DNA of 64,000 nt from Citricoccus muralis (GTDB lineage: Bacteria; Actinomycetota; Actinomycetes; Actinomycetales; Micrococcaceae), in the NCBI RefSeq assembly GCF_029637705.1, contig NZ_CP121252.1:1426001-1490000 (forward strand), in the 5' to 3' direction. Each line of letters starts with the position of its first letter. Position 1 is the first letter of the stretch. This document shows positions 44,203 through 53,564 of this stretch, piece after piece. The position numbers were made by a program, and so were the translations under genes. The notes below the pieces were generated by a model that saw nothing but the letters and a program-made list of their open reading frames with translations, was not told the origin of the DNA and did not search any database.

Positions 44203-44550
44203 ATGAGTGATATGAACGGCGACGACCTCGAAGACTACGAGGCCGGACAAGAGCTGACGCTGTATCGCGAGTATCGGGATGTCGTGACCCTGTTCCGCTA
44301 CGTCGTTGAAACAGACCGTCGTTTCTACCTCGCCAACGAGGTCAAAGTCACGACTCACGCCGAAGCCTCGGACGTGTACTTTGAGATCGAAATGGAAGAC
44401 GCTTGGGTCTGGGACATCTATCGCACCTCCCGGTTTATCAAGCGGGCGAAAGTGCTGAGCTTCAAGGACATCAACGTCGAAGAGCTCAGCGCTGGGACGG
44501 ACCTGAACGATCTGTCTCTTCCTGACGGTCCGTCAACGCCGCAGTCCTAA
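44203..44550 (+). CDS. DUF2469 family protein
   Basis: A 115-residue acidic protein with the family core YEAGQELTLYREYRDVV, VEVD-type strand FRYVVETDRRFYLANEV and MEDAWVWDIYRTSRFIKR. It is an actinobacterium-restricted conserved family of unknown function, nearly always next to rnhB as here (three bases after it). No membrane segment or known motif. Confidence 0.88.
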   Translation: MSDMNGDDLEDYEAGQELTLYREYRDVVTLFRYVVETDRRFYLANEVKVTTHAEASDVYFEIEMEDAWVWDIYRTSRFIKRAKVLSFKDINVEELSAGTDLNDLSLPDGPSTPQS

Positions 44551-44660
44551 TGAGAGCCGACTCCTCCACACGATGACGTAGACGGTTCTACATCCCCAAC
44601 CCGCAATAGCAGATCGGTAGAGTTCGCTTCCCGCATTCGAGACTGAATGCGGAGGTAGCG

Positions 44661-45071
44661 ATGAAAACAACGACAGCGTTCACATCAACCGGATCTACAT
44701 CGGGAATAGCCCGGCAACGTCTGGGGCGAGACGGCGAGGAATGGGCTGTAGGGGTCCTGCGCTCGCGAGGATATCTGGTTCTTGCCCGAAATTGGCGTGG
44801 CCACGACGGCGAGCTTGACTTGATCTGTGTCGAGAGCGGCGCCGTGGTGGCCGTGGAGGTCAAGACCCGGCGTAGTCACGACTACGGTCATCCCGCAGAA
44901 TCGGTGACACCGGAGAAACTTCGCCGGATAGAGCGCTTGCTCCTTTGCTGGGTGCACACTCAGCGGCCCGCTTGGCTGCGGGCGCGTCGTCGAGTCGATG
45001 TCATTGCCTTGACTCTGGACACACCCAGTGGTTCCGTAATTGAGATCCGACGGGACGTGGGTCATGGATGA
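44661..45071 (+). CDS. yraN: YraN (UPF0102) family nuclease-fold protein
   Basis: A 136-residue protein with the YraN signature: GRDGEEWAVGVLRSRGY, LARNWRGHDGELDLIC and VVAVEVKTRRSHDYG. These supply the E-x(n)-D-x(n)-ExK residues of an endonuclease-like fold. Biochemical function is not established. GGAGG lies seven bases before the ATG. It overlaps comM by eight bases and heads the comM-dprA-xerC run. Confidence 0.9.
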   Translation: MKTTTAFTSTGSTSGIARQRLGRDGEEWAVGVLRSRGYLVLARNWRGHDGELDLICVESGAVVAVEVKTRRSHDYGHPAESVTPEKLRRIERLLLCWVHTQRPAWLRARRRVDVIALTLDTPSGSVIEIRRDVGHG

Positions 45072-46668
45072 GAGCCTGCTCGGGGACATCAGCACGGTCA
45101 TTATCGACGACCAACCCACTCGTCTCGGTAGAGCCCACTCCGTGGCGCTGTCCGGGATGTCAGGCTCGATCGTGGAAATCGAGGCCGACATTGGGCAGTC
45201 ATTGCCAGGGTTTACCCTTTTGGGACTACCGGATCAATCATTGCAAGAAGCCAAAGATAGGATCAGGTCGGCTGCACGCAATTCCGGCCAGGAACTGACC
45301 CGTCGCCACCTTACGGTGAACCTCATTCCAGCGAGTCTGCATAAGCGCGGGTCCGTGTTCGACCTGGGTATCGCTATGGCAGCGCTGGCAGCCGATTGCC
45401 GCATCGAAGGCGAATCACGCCCCGTTTTTCTCGCCGCCTTGGGCTTGGACGGCGCATTGCGCCACGCACCTGGAATCCTGCCGGCTGTGATGACGAGTGT
45501 TGCGCACGGGTTCACCGAGATCATCGTCTCGGAAGAATCTGCACGAGAAGCGCGCATGGTTCCGGGAGCACACGTACAGGCATTCCGACATCTCTCTGAA
45601 GTGATTCGCGCGTTCGGCGGATTCGCTCGTGCCACCGTTAAGACAGACGAGATAAAACGACCGGCGATGGTCGATAGCGTTGTGCCGCGCCCTACGCTGG
45701 ATTTATCCGACGTAGTTGGCCAGCACGAAGCACGATTCGCCTTAGAAATAGCCGCAGCCGGGGGACACCATCTGATGCTGGAAGGGCCACCTGGAGCAGG
45801 GAAAACCATGCTCGCCGAGCGTCTCCCAAGTATCCTTCCTGAACTATCCGACCGTACGGCATTGGAAGCTACTGCATTGCGGTCTGTTGCGTCGCCCGGA
45901 GGAAGCGTCTCGTCTTTGGTGCGCACGGCACCTTTCCAAGCGCCCCACCATTCTTCGACAATGGCATCGATCATTGGGGGTGGCAGCGGGATGGCTCGCC
46001 CGGGAGCCGTGTCGTTGGCACACGGCGGCGTGCTTTTCCTGGACGAAGCGCCAGAGTTCGACCGTCGTGTCTTGGACGCATTACGACAGCCATTGGAATC
46101 GCGACACGTCGAATTGCACCGTTCCATTAGCTCGGTGACCTATCCCGCTTCATTCCAGTTGGTTCTCGCCAGCAATCCATGCCCATGCGGCTGGGACGAC
46201 GGAACCGGGCGTCGGTGCGATTGCACGTCACTACAACGCCGACGGTATACCTCACGACTCTCCGGACCATTGCTCGACAGGATCGATATTCAGGTCGTCG
46301 TTCCACGAGTCACTGCCAGCGAGGTGACGGGACCAGATGCCGGAGAAACCTCAGCCCACGTGCTTGCACGGGTCCAACAAGCAGTGGACCGGCAACGAGA
46401 ACGGCTGAATCCGCTCGGCGTCGAGAGAAACATGGAACTGACGGGCACGCTGCTCAAACACCCGAGACTGAGACTCCAACCGAAGGCGTTGACCGCGCTG
46501 GACGGCGCATTGGATCGTGGTGAGATGACGGCGCGCGGATACGCACGTGTACTCCGGCTTGCGTGGACCCTGGCAGACCTAGACGGTCGTGACTGGCCAG
46601 ACGCAGATGAAATTGATACGGCCATGAATCTACGAATGCAACGCGAACGACTGAGGAACGGATCATGA
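45064..46668 (+). CDS. comM: YifB/ComM family Mg-chelatase-like AAA+ ATPase
   Basis: A protein of 534 residues. It comprises an N-terminal Lon-protease-like domain (VEIEADIGQSLPGFTLLGLPD), the AAA+ core with Walker A EGPPGAGKTML and Walker B GGVLFLDEAPEF, a PCPCGWDDGTGRRCDC cysteine cluster and a C-terminal Mg-chelatase domain. ComM is a hexameric helicase that promotes branch migration during natural transformation. The ATG at 45064 is preferred over a GTG at 45040. It overlaps yraN by eight bases and dprA in ATGA. Confidence 0.93.
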   Translation: MDESLLGDISTVIIDDQPTRLGRAHSVALSGMSGSIVEIEADIGQSLPGFTLLGLPDQSLQEAKDRIRSAARNSGQELTRRHLTVNLIPASLHKRGSVFDLGIAMAALAADCRIEGESRPVFLAALGLDGALRHAPGILPAVMTSVAHGFTEIIVSEESAREARMVPGAHVQAFRHLSEVIRAFGGFARATVKTDEIKRPAMVDSVVPRPTLDLSDVVGQHEARFALEIAAAGGHHLMLEGPPGAGKTMLAERLPSILPELSDRTALEATALRSVASPGGSVSSLVRTAPFQAPHHSSTMASIIGGGSGMARPGAVSLAHGGVLFLDEAPEFDRRVLDALRQPLESRHVELHRSISSVTYPASFQLVLASNPCPCGWDDGTGRRCDCTSLQRRRYTSRLSGPLLDRIDIQVVVPRVTASEVTGPDAGETSAHVLARVQQAVDRQRERLNPLGVERNMELTGTLLKHPRLRLQPKALTALDGALDRGEMTARGYARVLRLAWTLADLDGRDWPDADEIDTAMNLRMQRERLRNGS

Positions 46669-47846
46669 CCCAGGCAGGCAACGATAAATCCATCCGCATC
46701 GCCCGCGCCGCACTGACCCAGGTGATTGAACCAGCTGATACTTATGGTTCGGTTCTGGTAGACCGCTGGGGACCGGCGAGAACCCTCGATGTCATTCTCA
46801 GAAATGATCATCCCTTAGGAGCGGAGTGGCAGTCATTGGGGGAACATGCAGGAAAATTCCGGGATGCCCTCGGCAGATGGCAACGGAAGAAATCGTACGT
46901 CAATCCGGAACGAGCCCTGGATCGAATCACCTCGATGGGTGGCGGACTACTCATCCCAGAAGACCCAGAATGGCCCGTAGCACTCGATGATTTAGGACCC
47001 CAGAAACCATTGGGGCTCTGGTGGATCGGTCGGCCTGAGGTTCCGTCGTCGACAAAGACCATTGCCATCGTGGGAAGCCGGGAAGCGACGAACTACGGCA
47101 CCCACGCGACGCAACGCTTTGTGCGATGGCTGGCCGCCCATCACTTCTGTGTGGCCTCCGGCGGCGCCTATGGAATCGATGCGGCAGCCCACCGCGCCGC
47201 ACTAGACCATGGCACAGGAGAATATATGCCAACGCTTGCTGTGCTCGCCGGCGGCCTGGATCAGTTCTATCCCGCGGGTAATCATCGTCTTTTGGAACAG
47301 ATTGCTGAGCGCGGCACCGTGTTGTCCGAACTGCCACCGGGATTCAGGCCGAACCGCTATCGCTTTCTCCACCGGAATCGACTCCTGGCGTCCTTGTCGA
47401 CGGCAACGCTGGTCGTTGAAGCTCGCTGGCGCTCCGGTGCGCAAAATACGGCCGGTCATGCACTGGAATTAGGGAGGGAAGTGGGTGCGGTGCCCGGTCC
47501 TGTCGATTCGGCTTCGTCAACGGGCTGCCACCGTCTCTTGCGAGAGACTCCGGCGCAATTGATCGCTGATGAGAGCGACTTAGCCGACCTGGTGGGTTGG
47601 GACGAGGATCTTCCAGTTGCTGTGGAACTGCACGGGTCCGACGAGTCAGGTTCGGTGCTCGATGGGCTCTCTGATCAAGCTCGGATGATTTTTGAAGCCC
47701 TGCCGGTACGATCCGGTACCACCATAGATAAGCTCTGTTCGATCACGGGCAGTTCGGCGGGGGAGGTGATGCGTCAACTGGTCCGTCTGCAACGGGCTGG
47801 ACGCAGCGAAAAAGTCGCCAGTGGGTGGCGAAAGATCGTGGCCTGA
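46665..47846 (+). CDS. dprA: DNA processing protein DprA
   Basis: A 393-residue protein with the DprA Rossmann core (IAIVGSREATNYG, SGGAYGIDAAAHRAAL, YPAGNHRLLEQI, LPPGFRPNRYRFLHRNRLLASLS, VGAVPGPVDS) at about 85-300 and a C-terminal winged-helix (SGTTIDKLCSITGSSAGEVMRQLVRLQ). It loads RecA on incoming single strands. Coupled to comM by a 4-base overlap. The com/dpr pair is also kept by non-transformable bacteria, so it does not prove competence. Confidence 0.93.
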   Translation: MTQAGNDKSIRIARAALTQVIEPADTYGSVLVDRWGPARTLDVILRNDHPLGAEWQSLGEHAGKFRDALGRWQRKKSYVNPERALDRITSMGGGLLIPEDPEWPVALDDLGPQKPLGLWWIGRPEVPSSTKTIAIVGSREATNYGTHATQRFVRWLAAHHFCVASGGAYGIDAAAHRAALDHGTGEYMPTLAVLAGGLDQFYPAGNHRLLEQIAERGTVLSELPPGFRPNRYRFLHRNRLLASLSTATLVVEARWRSGAQNTAGHALELGREVGAVPGPVDSASSTGCHRLLRETPAQLIADESDLADLVGWDEDLPVAVELHGSDESGSVLDGLSDQARMIFEALPVRSGTTIDKLCSITGSSAGEVMRQLVRLQRAGRSEKVASGWRKIVA

Positions 47847-47893
47847 AGCGGTGTTGAGCCGCCTTCGCCTCGTCAACATGACACACTGAAAAG

Positions 47894-48904
47894 ATGACAC
47901 AGCCGGATCAGTCGGGGCCGCTCCTGGCGTTACGTGACGAAGAGTGGATCGAAGATTTCGTCGCGTACTTGCGGCACGAACAGCATCGATCGGAACAGAC
48001 TGTTCGTGCCTATCGGAGTGACGTCCGCGGCCTGTTGCTGGATATTGCTACCCCTGATCTGGCAACCAAGAACGAAGCTCCTGAGCCACAGCTTGGTTCG
48101 CTGACACTTCAGGACCTGCGTGCATGGCTGGCCGAGTTGAATCGACGAGGAGTCTCACGTGCCACCGTGGCACGGAAGACTGCCAGTGTACGCGGATTCC
48201 TGCGCTGGGCGCGTCGAGAAGGGCTCATTGACACGGATCCATCCGCCAAACTGATGACGCCCCGGAAAGAAAGTCGCTTGCCTCCGACACTGACGACCGC
48301 TCAGACGACTCGCATACTTGATGCCACCGCCGCACGGGCTACGTCTGTTCCGCAGGAGGGGCAGGACGAGGGGGAGGACCAGATACGGGCCGCACTTGCC
48401 CTGCGCGATTTGGCCATGCTTGAACTGCTTTACGCCTCGGGCATCCGTGTCGGTGAACTTGTCGGAATGAATCTCTCGAGTGTTGACTCAGTCGATGGCA
48501 AGGTTACGGTCATCGGTAAAGGCGACAAAGAACGTGTGGTGCCCATCAACCGGCCGGCAGTGAATGCCGTGACCTCGTGGACGGAACGCGGCCGCCCGCT
48601 ACTGGTCCGTGCCGAACATACTCCGCCGGATGCGCTGTTCTTAGGAAAACGAGGCGGACGCATCGGTGTTCGTCAGGTGCGGGACGTCGTCAATGATGTC
48701 TTGGCGGAGCTCGGAGATACCTCGGCCCGGGGGCCGCACGTTTTCCGCCATACCGCGGCCACCCATCTACTCGACGGCGGGGCGGATCTGCGTTCGGTGC
48801 AGGAAATTCTAGGACATTCCTCGCTGCAGACCACACAGCTCTATACCCATGTGTCGATCGAGCGTTTACGACGCGGGTATACCCAAGCGCATCCACGAGC
48901 CTGA
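47894..48904 (+). CDS. xerC: tyrosine recombinase XerC
   Basis: A 336-residue tyrosine recombinase. The SAM-like N-terminal domain (FVAYLRHEQHRSEQTVRAYRSDV) is followed by the catalytic domain with Arg in ASGIRVGELVGMNLS, the HxxR box HVFRHTAATHLLDGGADL, the second His in EILGHSSLQTTQLYTH, and nucleophile Tyr317. It resolves chromosome dimers at dif. It is slightly longer than usual because of an acidic insert (QEGQDEGEDQ) before the catalytic Arg and a loop near residue 57. Confidence 0.92.
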   Translation: MTQPDQSGPLLALRDEEWIEDFVAYLRHEQHRSEQTVRAYRSDVRGLLLDIATPDLATKNEAPEPQLGSLTLQDLRAWLAELNRRGVSRATVARKTASVRGFLRWARREGLIDTDPSAKLMTPRKESRLPPTLTTAQTTRILDATAARATSVPQEGQDEGEDQIRAALALRDLAMLELLYASGIRVGELVGMNLSSVDSVDGKVTVIGKGDKERVVPINRPAVNAVTSWTERGRPLLVRAEHTPPDALFLGKRGGRIGVRQVRDVVNDVLAELGDTSARGPHVFRHTAATHLLDGGADLRSVQEILGHSSLQTTQLYTHVSIERLRRGYTQAHPRA

Positions 48905-49059
48905 AGCACGGAGGACCTGAATCGAACACGGACACCGGCAGGTGCGTGCCTCGTGGTGCGTTGCTGCCAGCTATCGTGCATAATGGTGATGAACGTAAGA
49001 CCTCCTGATCAATGCGGGGATGTTGGGGAAGACATACCGCGCAGTTGAGGGAGGATCAT

Positions 49060-49563
49060 ATGTCTGACGCAATGGCTCGTGGAATCCTATACATCCACTC
49101 AGCCCCTGCAGCGCTGTGCCCACATATCGAGTGGGCGGTCAGCGCTGTTCTTGGTGCCCAGGACCAGTTGGAGTGGTCGCTCCAGCCGGCGGCCCCGGGT
49201 ACGTATCGTGCCGAAATCCACTGGATTGCCGCGCCCGGCAGTGGTGCGCAGCTCGCGTCCTCGTTGCGCGGCTGGGCCCACCTTCGGTACGAGATCACCG
49301 AAGAAGCTAGCGCAGGCTGCGATGGCTCCCGGTGGTCACACACCCCCGAGCTCGGCATCTTCCAGGCCACCACGGACGTTGGCGGCAACATCATGGTGTC
49401 TGAAGACCGCATTCGCTTTGCCTATGAGCAGGGTGCCGGCGATCCTTCCGCCATCTTCCATGAACTGAGCTTGGCATTGGGAGAAGCATGGGACGACGAA
49501 CTAGAACCCTTCCGCCAGGCTGCCGACGGCGCCCCCGTGCGCTGGTTGCACCAGGTCGGCTAG
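49060..49563 (+). CDS. DUF3145 family protein
   Basis: A 167-residue member of an actinobacterium-specific conserved family. GILYIHSAPAALCPHIEWAV, GSQLASxLRGW-like text (GAQLASSLRGWAHLRYEIT) and GEAWDDELEPFRQA are recognisable. No known motif or function. GGGAGGA precedes the ATG by a usual spacing; a GTG/ATG upstream at 49012 gives a non-conserved extension. It faces fabF across a 20-bp hairpin. Confidence 0.87.
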   Translation: MSDAMARGILYIHSAPAALCPHIEWAVSAVLGAQDQLEWSLQPAAPGTYRAEIHWIAAPGSGAQLASSLRGWAHLRYEITEEASAGCDGSRWSHTPELGIFQATTDVGGNIMVSEDRIRFAYEQGAGDPSAIFHELSLALGEAWDDELEPFRQAADGAPVRWLHQVG

Positions 49564-49617
49564 TCGTCTAGATTTCGCGTCTCCCTCAACGACAGCGACC
49601 TCGGCACACCCGATAGA

Positions 49618-49665
49618 CAGAGGCGGGGCGGATCAGGAAACACAACCTGATCCGCCCCGCCTCTG
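49618..49665. terminator. bidirectional terminator hairpin between DUF3145 gene and fabF
   Basis: A perfect 20-bp stem (CAGAGGCGGGGCGGATCAGG and its complement) with an 8-base loop in the 118 bases between convergent genes. T tracts are poor on both sides, but the length and position suit termination of both units. Confidence 0.8.
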
Positions 49666-49681
49666 TATGCGAAATCGAGAG

Positions 49682-50926
49682 TCAGACGCTCCGGAACACG
49701 GCCACCGAGTTGTGACCGCCAAATCCGAATGAATTGCTGATGGCGACCTTCTGTCCCTCGGGAAGTGCGCGCGGGGTACCCGTGACGACGTCCAGCGGGA
49801 TCTCCGGGTCCTGGTGGTCGAGGTTGATGGTCAACGGAGCCTTGCCTTCGTGCAGAGCCAGCACGGTGAGGATCGACTCGATGGCACCGGATGCCCCCAG
49901 GAGGTGACCGGTCTGCGACTTGGTGGCCGAGACGGCGATGTTGTCCACGTGATCGCCGAAGACGCTCTTCATTGCCACGTACTCCGGACGGTCACCGACC
50001 GGGGTAGAGGTGGCGTGAGCGTTCACATGGACTACGTCGGTGGGTTCAGCACCGGCGACGCTCAGCGCCTGACGCAGAGCCCGGGCGGCGCCTAGACCCT
50101 CGTCATCGGGCGCGGTGATATGGAAAGAATCGGAAGTAACTGCGGTACCGGCGAGCTCACCGTAGATCCGGGCGCCGCGGGCCCGAGCGTGTTCCTCGGA
50201 CTCGATGATCAACGCGCCGGCGCCCTCGCCGAGCACGAAACCGTCGCGGTCTTTGTCGTAGGGGCGCGATGCTGCTTGAGGGTCGTCGTTACGCTTGGAC
50301 AGCGCCTGCATGGCGGCAAAGGCAGCGATCGGCAGCGGGTGGATGGCCGCTTCCGTGCCGCCGGAGATCACCACATCGGCTTCACCGTTTTCGATGAGGC
50401 GACGGGCCATATCCAGAGCTTCGGTGCCGGAGGCGCATGCAGAGACAGGAGTGCGTGCTCCACCGCGGGCACCGAGATCCAGCGAGATAGCTGCAGCAGG
50501 CCCGTTAGGCATGAGCATAGGCACGGTCATGGGGAGCACACGACGAGGCCCCTTGTTACGGAGGGTGTCCCAGCCATCGAGCAGCGTCCACACGCCACCG
50601 ATGCCGGTGCCGAACGAGACCGTCAGTCGTTCTGCTTCCACGGCGTCTTCGCTGAGGCCGGCGTCGGCCCAGGCCTCACGAGCGGCAATCACGCCGTACT
50701 GGGTGGTGGGGTCCATGCGCTTGAGCTCAACCCGAGAGAGTTTCTCGCCGGGGGCTTCCGCGAGCTGCGCGGCGAATCGGACGGGAAGCTCGTACTCGGC
50801 CACCCATTCCTGCTCTAACGGACGGGCACCCGAAACGCCCTGGAGCGCGTTTTGCCAGAAGGTGGGGACGTCAGCGCCGATCGGGGTGGTGGCGCCGAGA
50901 CCGGTAATGACGGCTTTGCGAGTCAT
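49682..50926 (-). CDS. fabF: beta-ketoacyl-ACP synthase II
   Basis: A 414-residue KAS II. MTRKAVITGLGATTPIG opens the thiolase fold; the nucleophile Cys is in VSACASGTEALD, and the two His are in VNAHATSTPVGD and SQTGHLLGASGAIE, with NSFGFGGHN at the C-terminus. It elongates acyl-ACP with malonyl-ACP. Last gene of the leftward fabD-fabH-acpP-fabF unit, 155 bases after acpP. Confidence 0.96.
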   Translation of the reverse strand: MTRKAVITGLGATTPIGADVPTFWQNALQGVSGARPLEQEWVAEYELPVRFAAQLAEAPGEKLSRVELKRMDPTTQYGVIAAREAWADAGLSEDAVEAERLTVSFGTGIGGVWTLLDGWDTLRNKGPRRVLPMTVPMLMPNGPAAAISLDLGARGGARTPVSACASGTEALDMARRLIENGEADVVISGGTEAAIHPLPIAAFAAMQALSKRNDDPQAASRPYDKDRDGFVLGEGAGALIIESEEHARARGARIYGELAGTAVTSDSFHITAPDDEGLGAARALRQALSVAGAEPTDVVHVNAHATSTPVGDRPEYVAMKSVFGDHVDNIAVSATKSQTGHLLGASGAIESILTVLALHEGKAPLTINLDHQDPEIPLDVVTGTPRALPEGQKVAISNSFGFGGHNSVAVFRSV

Positions 50927-51081
50927 GCAGATCTGCCTTCAATCCTGCGTGGTGCTCCGGATCAGAGCGGGAGCGGTGGTCAAGGTGGAACGAATCAGGC
51001 CCCGTGGTGCCGCGTACGGGTGACGCAGGCGGCACCACGATGGGATCGATTCACCGTCGCCCGAAGGCGAGGGAGGCCGTA

Positions 51082-51327
51082 TCAGGCCTGTGCGTTGGAG
51101 ATGTAGTCGACGGCGTCGCCCACGGTCTTGAGGTTCTTGACTTCCTCATCCGGGATCTTAACGTCGAAGCGCTCTTCGGCGTTGACGACGATGGTCATCA
51201 TCGAGATCGAGTCGATGTCCAGGTCCTCGGTGAAGGACTTCTCGGTCTGGATCTCAGCGGTCTCCAGTCCGGTCTCTTCATTGACGATCTCGGCCAGGCC
51301 GGAGAGGATTTCTTCCTTGCTTGCCAT
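51082..51327 (-). CDS. acpP: acyl carrier protein
   Basis: An 81-residue acidic four-helix carrier. The phosphopantetheine attachment residue is Ser40 in DIDSISMMT; DSL is the commonest form, so Ile after Ser is a mild variant. It carries growing chains between the enzymes encoded on either side. Confidence 0.96.
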   Translation of the reverse strand: MASKEEILSGLAEIVNEETGLETAEIQTEKSFTEDLDIDSISMMTIVVNAEERFDVKIPDEEVKNLKTVGDAVDYISNAQA

Positions 51328-51396
51328 GTGTGGCTCCTTCGATGGTGTCGATATGGGGTGTTCGGGAGGTTTCCCGGGTCTGTTGCAGAGGCCGGC

Positions 51397-52452
51397 TCAA
51401 GGGAGCCGTACCACCTGGGCGCCGTAGACCAGCCCGGCGCCAAAACCAATCTGCAGTGCCAGGGTGCCGGAGAGTTCCGGGTGCTCTTCGAGCAACCGGT
51501 GCATGGCCAGCGGGATGGATGCTGCAGAAGTATTGCCCGCATCGGCAATGTCTCGAGCGATCACGACGTTTTCGGGCAGCTTCAGCTGCTTGGAAAATTC
51601 GTCGATGATGCGCATGTTTGCCTGATGCGGGATGAACGCGCTGAGGTCCTCGGAAGTGACCCCGGCGGCGTCGAGAGCTTGCTGTGCGACTTTGGCCATG
51701 GACCAGACGGCCCAGCGGAAGACGCTTGGGCCATCCTGACGCAGGGTGGGCCACAGCTTGTTTTCGGGGTCCACTAGAGCGGAAGTGTCACCGGAGGTGC
51801 GTGCCTGTTCCAGGGCATCGCGCATATCCAGCTGGGAACGCGTCATGGAGATGGTGTCCCAGCGTTCACCCTCCGAACCCCAGACCGAGCGGCCGATACC
51901 GGGCTCATCGGCGGGGCCCACGACGACGGCGCCGGCGCCGTCACCCAGTAAGAACGAGATGCTGCGATCGGTGGGGTCGACCACGTCGGAGAGCTTCTCG
52001 GCGCCGATCACCAGCACGTAACGGGCCACACCGGAACGCACCAGGGCATCGGCCTGGGCCACGCCGTAGCAATAGCCGGCGCAGGCGGCGGAGATGTCGT
52101 ATGCCGGAGCGGGGGAGGCGCCCAATAGGTGGGCGACCTTAGCTGCCGCGGAGGGGGTGGCGAACGGAAACGTCACGGTGGAGACGAGCACCGCGCCGAG
52201 GTCGGAAGCGCTCAGGCCGGCGCGTTCCAACGCCTGTCGACCGGCCGTCACCGCGAGATCGATCAGGGACGTGTCGGTGTCGGCGCGCTGACGGGTGACG
52301 ATCCCGGTGCGCTGGCGGATCCACTCATCGGAAGAATCGATGGCAGCGACGAGCTCATCGTTGGGGACCAGCCGGTCTGGGCGCCCGGCGCCGACGCTGA
52401 TGATGCGGCTCCCTGCGACGGGTTCCGACTGGTTCAACGTGACTGTGCTCAA
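51397..52452 (-). CDS. fabH: beta-ketoacyl-ACP synthase III
   Basis: A 351-residue KAS III with the Cys-His-Asn triad in DISAACAGYCYG, FIPHQANMRII and DIADAGNTSAASIP, and the N-terminal DEWIRQRTGI loop. It condenses acyl-CoA starters with malonyl-ACP; starter preference (branched chains would suit Micrococcaceae lipids) cannot be read from sequence. Forty-six bases downstream of fabD. Confidence 0.95.
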   Translation of the reverse strand: MSTVTLNQSEPVAGSRIISVGAGRPDRLVPNDELVAAIDSSDEWIRQRTGIVTRQRADTDTSLIDLAVTAGRQALERAGLSASDLGAVLVSTVTFPFATPSAAAKVAHLLGASPAPAYDISAACAGYCYGVAQADALVRSGVARYVLVIGAEKLSDVVDPTDRSISFLLGDGAGAVVVGPADEPGIGRSVWGSEGERWDTISMTRSQLDMRDALEQARTSGDTSALVDPENKLWPTLRQDGPSVFRWAVWSMAKVAQQALDAAGVTSEDLSAFIPHQANMRIIDEFSKQLKLPENVVIARDIADAGNTSAASIPLAMHRLLEEHPELSGTLALQIGFGAGLVYGAQVVRLP

Positions 52453-52498
52453 TGTGTGTCCTCTAATCGATGGTGCGGTGATGTGGGCGCCGGTGGCG

Positions 52499-53422
52499 TC
52501 AGCTGGTGTGCTCGGCGATGAACTCGCGGGCAGTGCCGAGATCTTCGGGTGAAGTGATGGCCACGGAAGGAACCCCGCGCATTGCCCGCTTGGCGAGTCC
52601 CTTCAGGGTGCCTCCAGGCAGCAGCTCCAGAATGCCGGTGACGTTGGCCTCGGTGAGTGATTGCATGCAGAGATCCCAACGCACCGGGGAAGTCACCTGC
52701 GAAACCAGCCGCTCGAGGGCATCGGTGCCATCGGTAACGATGGCCCCATCACGGTTGGACAATAAGGTCACGTGGGGGTTTTGGGGCTGCAGAGCCGAAG
52801 CCGTGGTCCGTAGCGCATCTACCGCAGGGGCCATGTAGTCGGTGTGGAAGGCACCTGCCACCTTAAGCAGGATGACGCGGGCCTTGGCGGGCGGATCTGC
52901 AGCGAGTTCGTTGAGGCGTTCGAGGGAGCCTGCAGCCACCACCTGGCCGCCTCCGTTGATGTTGGCGGGGGTGAGCCCCAAGGAGTCGAGCTTCGCTTGT
53001 ACTTCGTCAGCGTCGCCACCGAGCACGGCTGCCATGCCGGTTTCGGCTGCTGCAGCGGCGGAGGCCATCCCGGTGGCTCGGACCCGGACGAAGTCCAGGG
53101 CGGCGGCGGGGCTGAGCACCCCGGCCAGGGCGGTAGCTGTGATTTCGCCGACAGAGTGGCCGGCGGTGATCCAGCGAGCCGGGTCCAGTTGGTCTAGATT
53201 CAGGGCCTGGGCGGAGAGCAAACCGGCCGCCACGATCAGGGGCTGCGCAACGGCGGTGTCCTTGATGGTGTCTGCGTCGGATTCGGTGCCGTGGGTGACC
53301 AGATCGATGCCGGTGGCGTCGGACCACGCCGTCAGGCTGTCCGCTGCGCCCTCGAGGTCTAACCACGGGGCGAGCATTCCTGGGGTCTGAGATCCCTGTC
53401 CCGGGCACACAATCGCAAGCAT
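52499..53422 (-). CDS. fabD: malonyl-CoA:ACP transacylase
   Basis: A 307-residue FabD. The N-terminal CPGQGSQTPGML forms the oxyanion hole, the nucleophile Ser lies in TAGHSVGEITA, and the catalytic His is in KVAGAFHTDYMAPA. GGTLKGLAKR closes the fold. It makes malonyl-ACP. First gene of the fab unit; the 142-base upstream gap carries a palindrome that may be the regulator's site. Confidence 0.95.
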   Translation of the reverse strand: MLAIVCPGQGSQTPGMLAPWLDLEGAADSLTAWSDATGIDLVTHGTESDADTIKDTAVAQPLIVAAGLLSAQALNLDQLDPARWITAGHSVGEITATALAGVLSPAAALDFVRVRATGMASAAAAAETGMAAVLGGDADEVQAKLDSLGLTPANINGGGQVVAAGSLERLNELAADPPAKARVILLKVAGAFHTDYMAPAVDALRTTASALQPQNPHVTLLSNRDGAIVTDGTDALERLVSQVTSPVRWDLCMQSLTEANVTGILELLPGGTLKGLAKRAMRGVPSVAITSPEDLGTAREFIAEHTS

Positions 53423-53490
53423 GCTTCTTACTCTCCCAAAATCCGGCGTCGCTGTTCGTCAGGCGGAGACACCAACCTGCGCACTCTAGA

Positions 53491-53507
53491 TTGTAGGGTT
53501 TCTACAA
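53491..53507. promoter_or_regulatory. inverted repeat TTGTAG-N5-CTACAA upstream of fabD
   Basis: A perfect 6-bp inverted repeat with a 5-base spacer, 69 bases before the fabD start and just downstream of the PucR-type regulator gene. FasR-type regulators in other actinobacteria bind in the fabD promoter, so this is a candidate operator. Only symmetry and location support it. Confidence 0.4.
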
Positions 53508-53564
53508 ACGTGGTGCAGCGCCGAAAGGTCACGCGCTGACAACAATGTCCTGTATTCGGCATGT

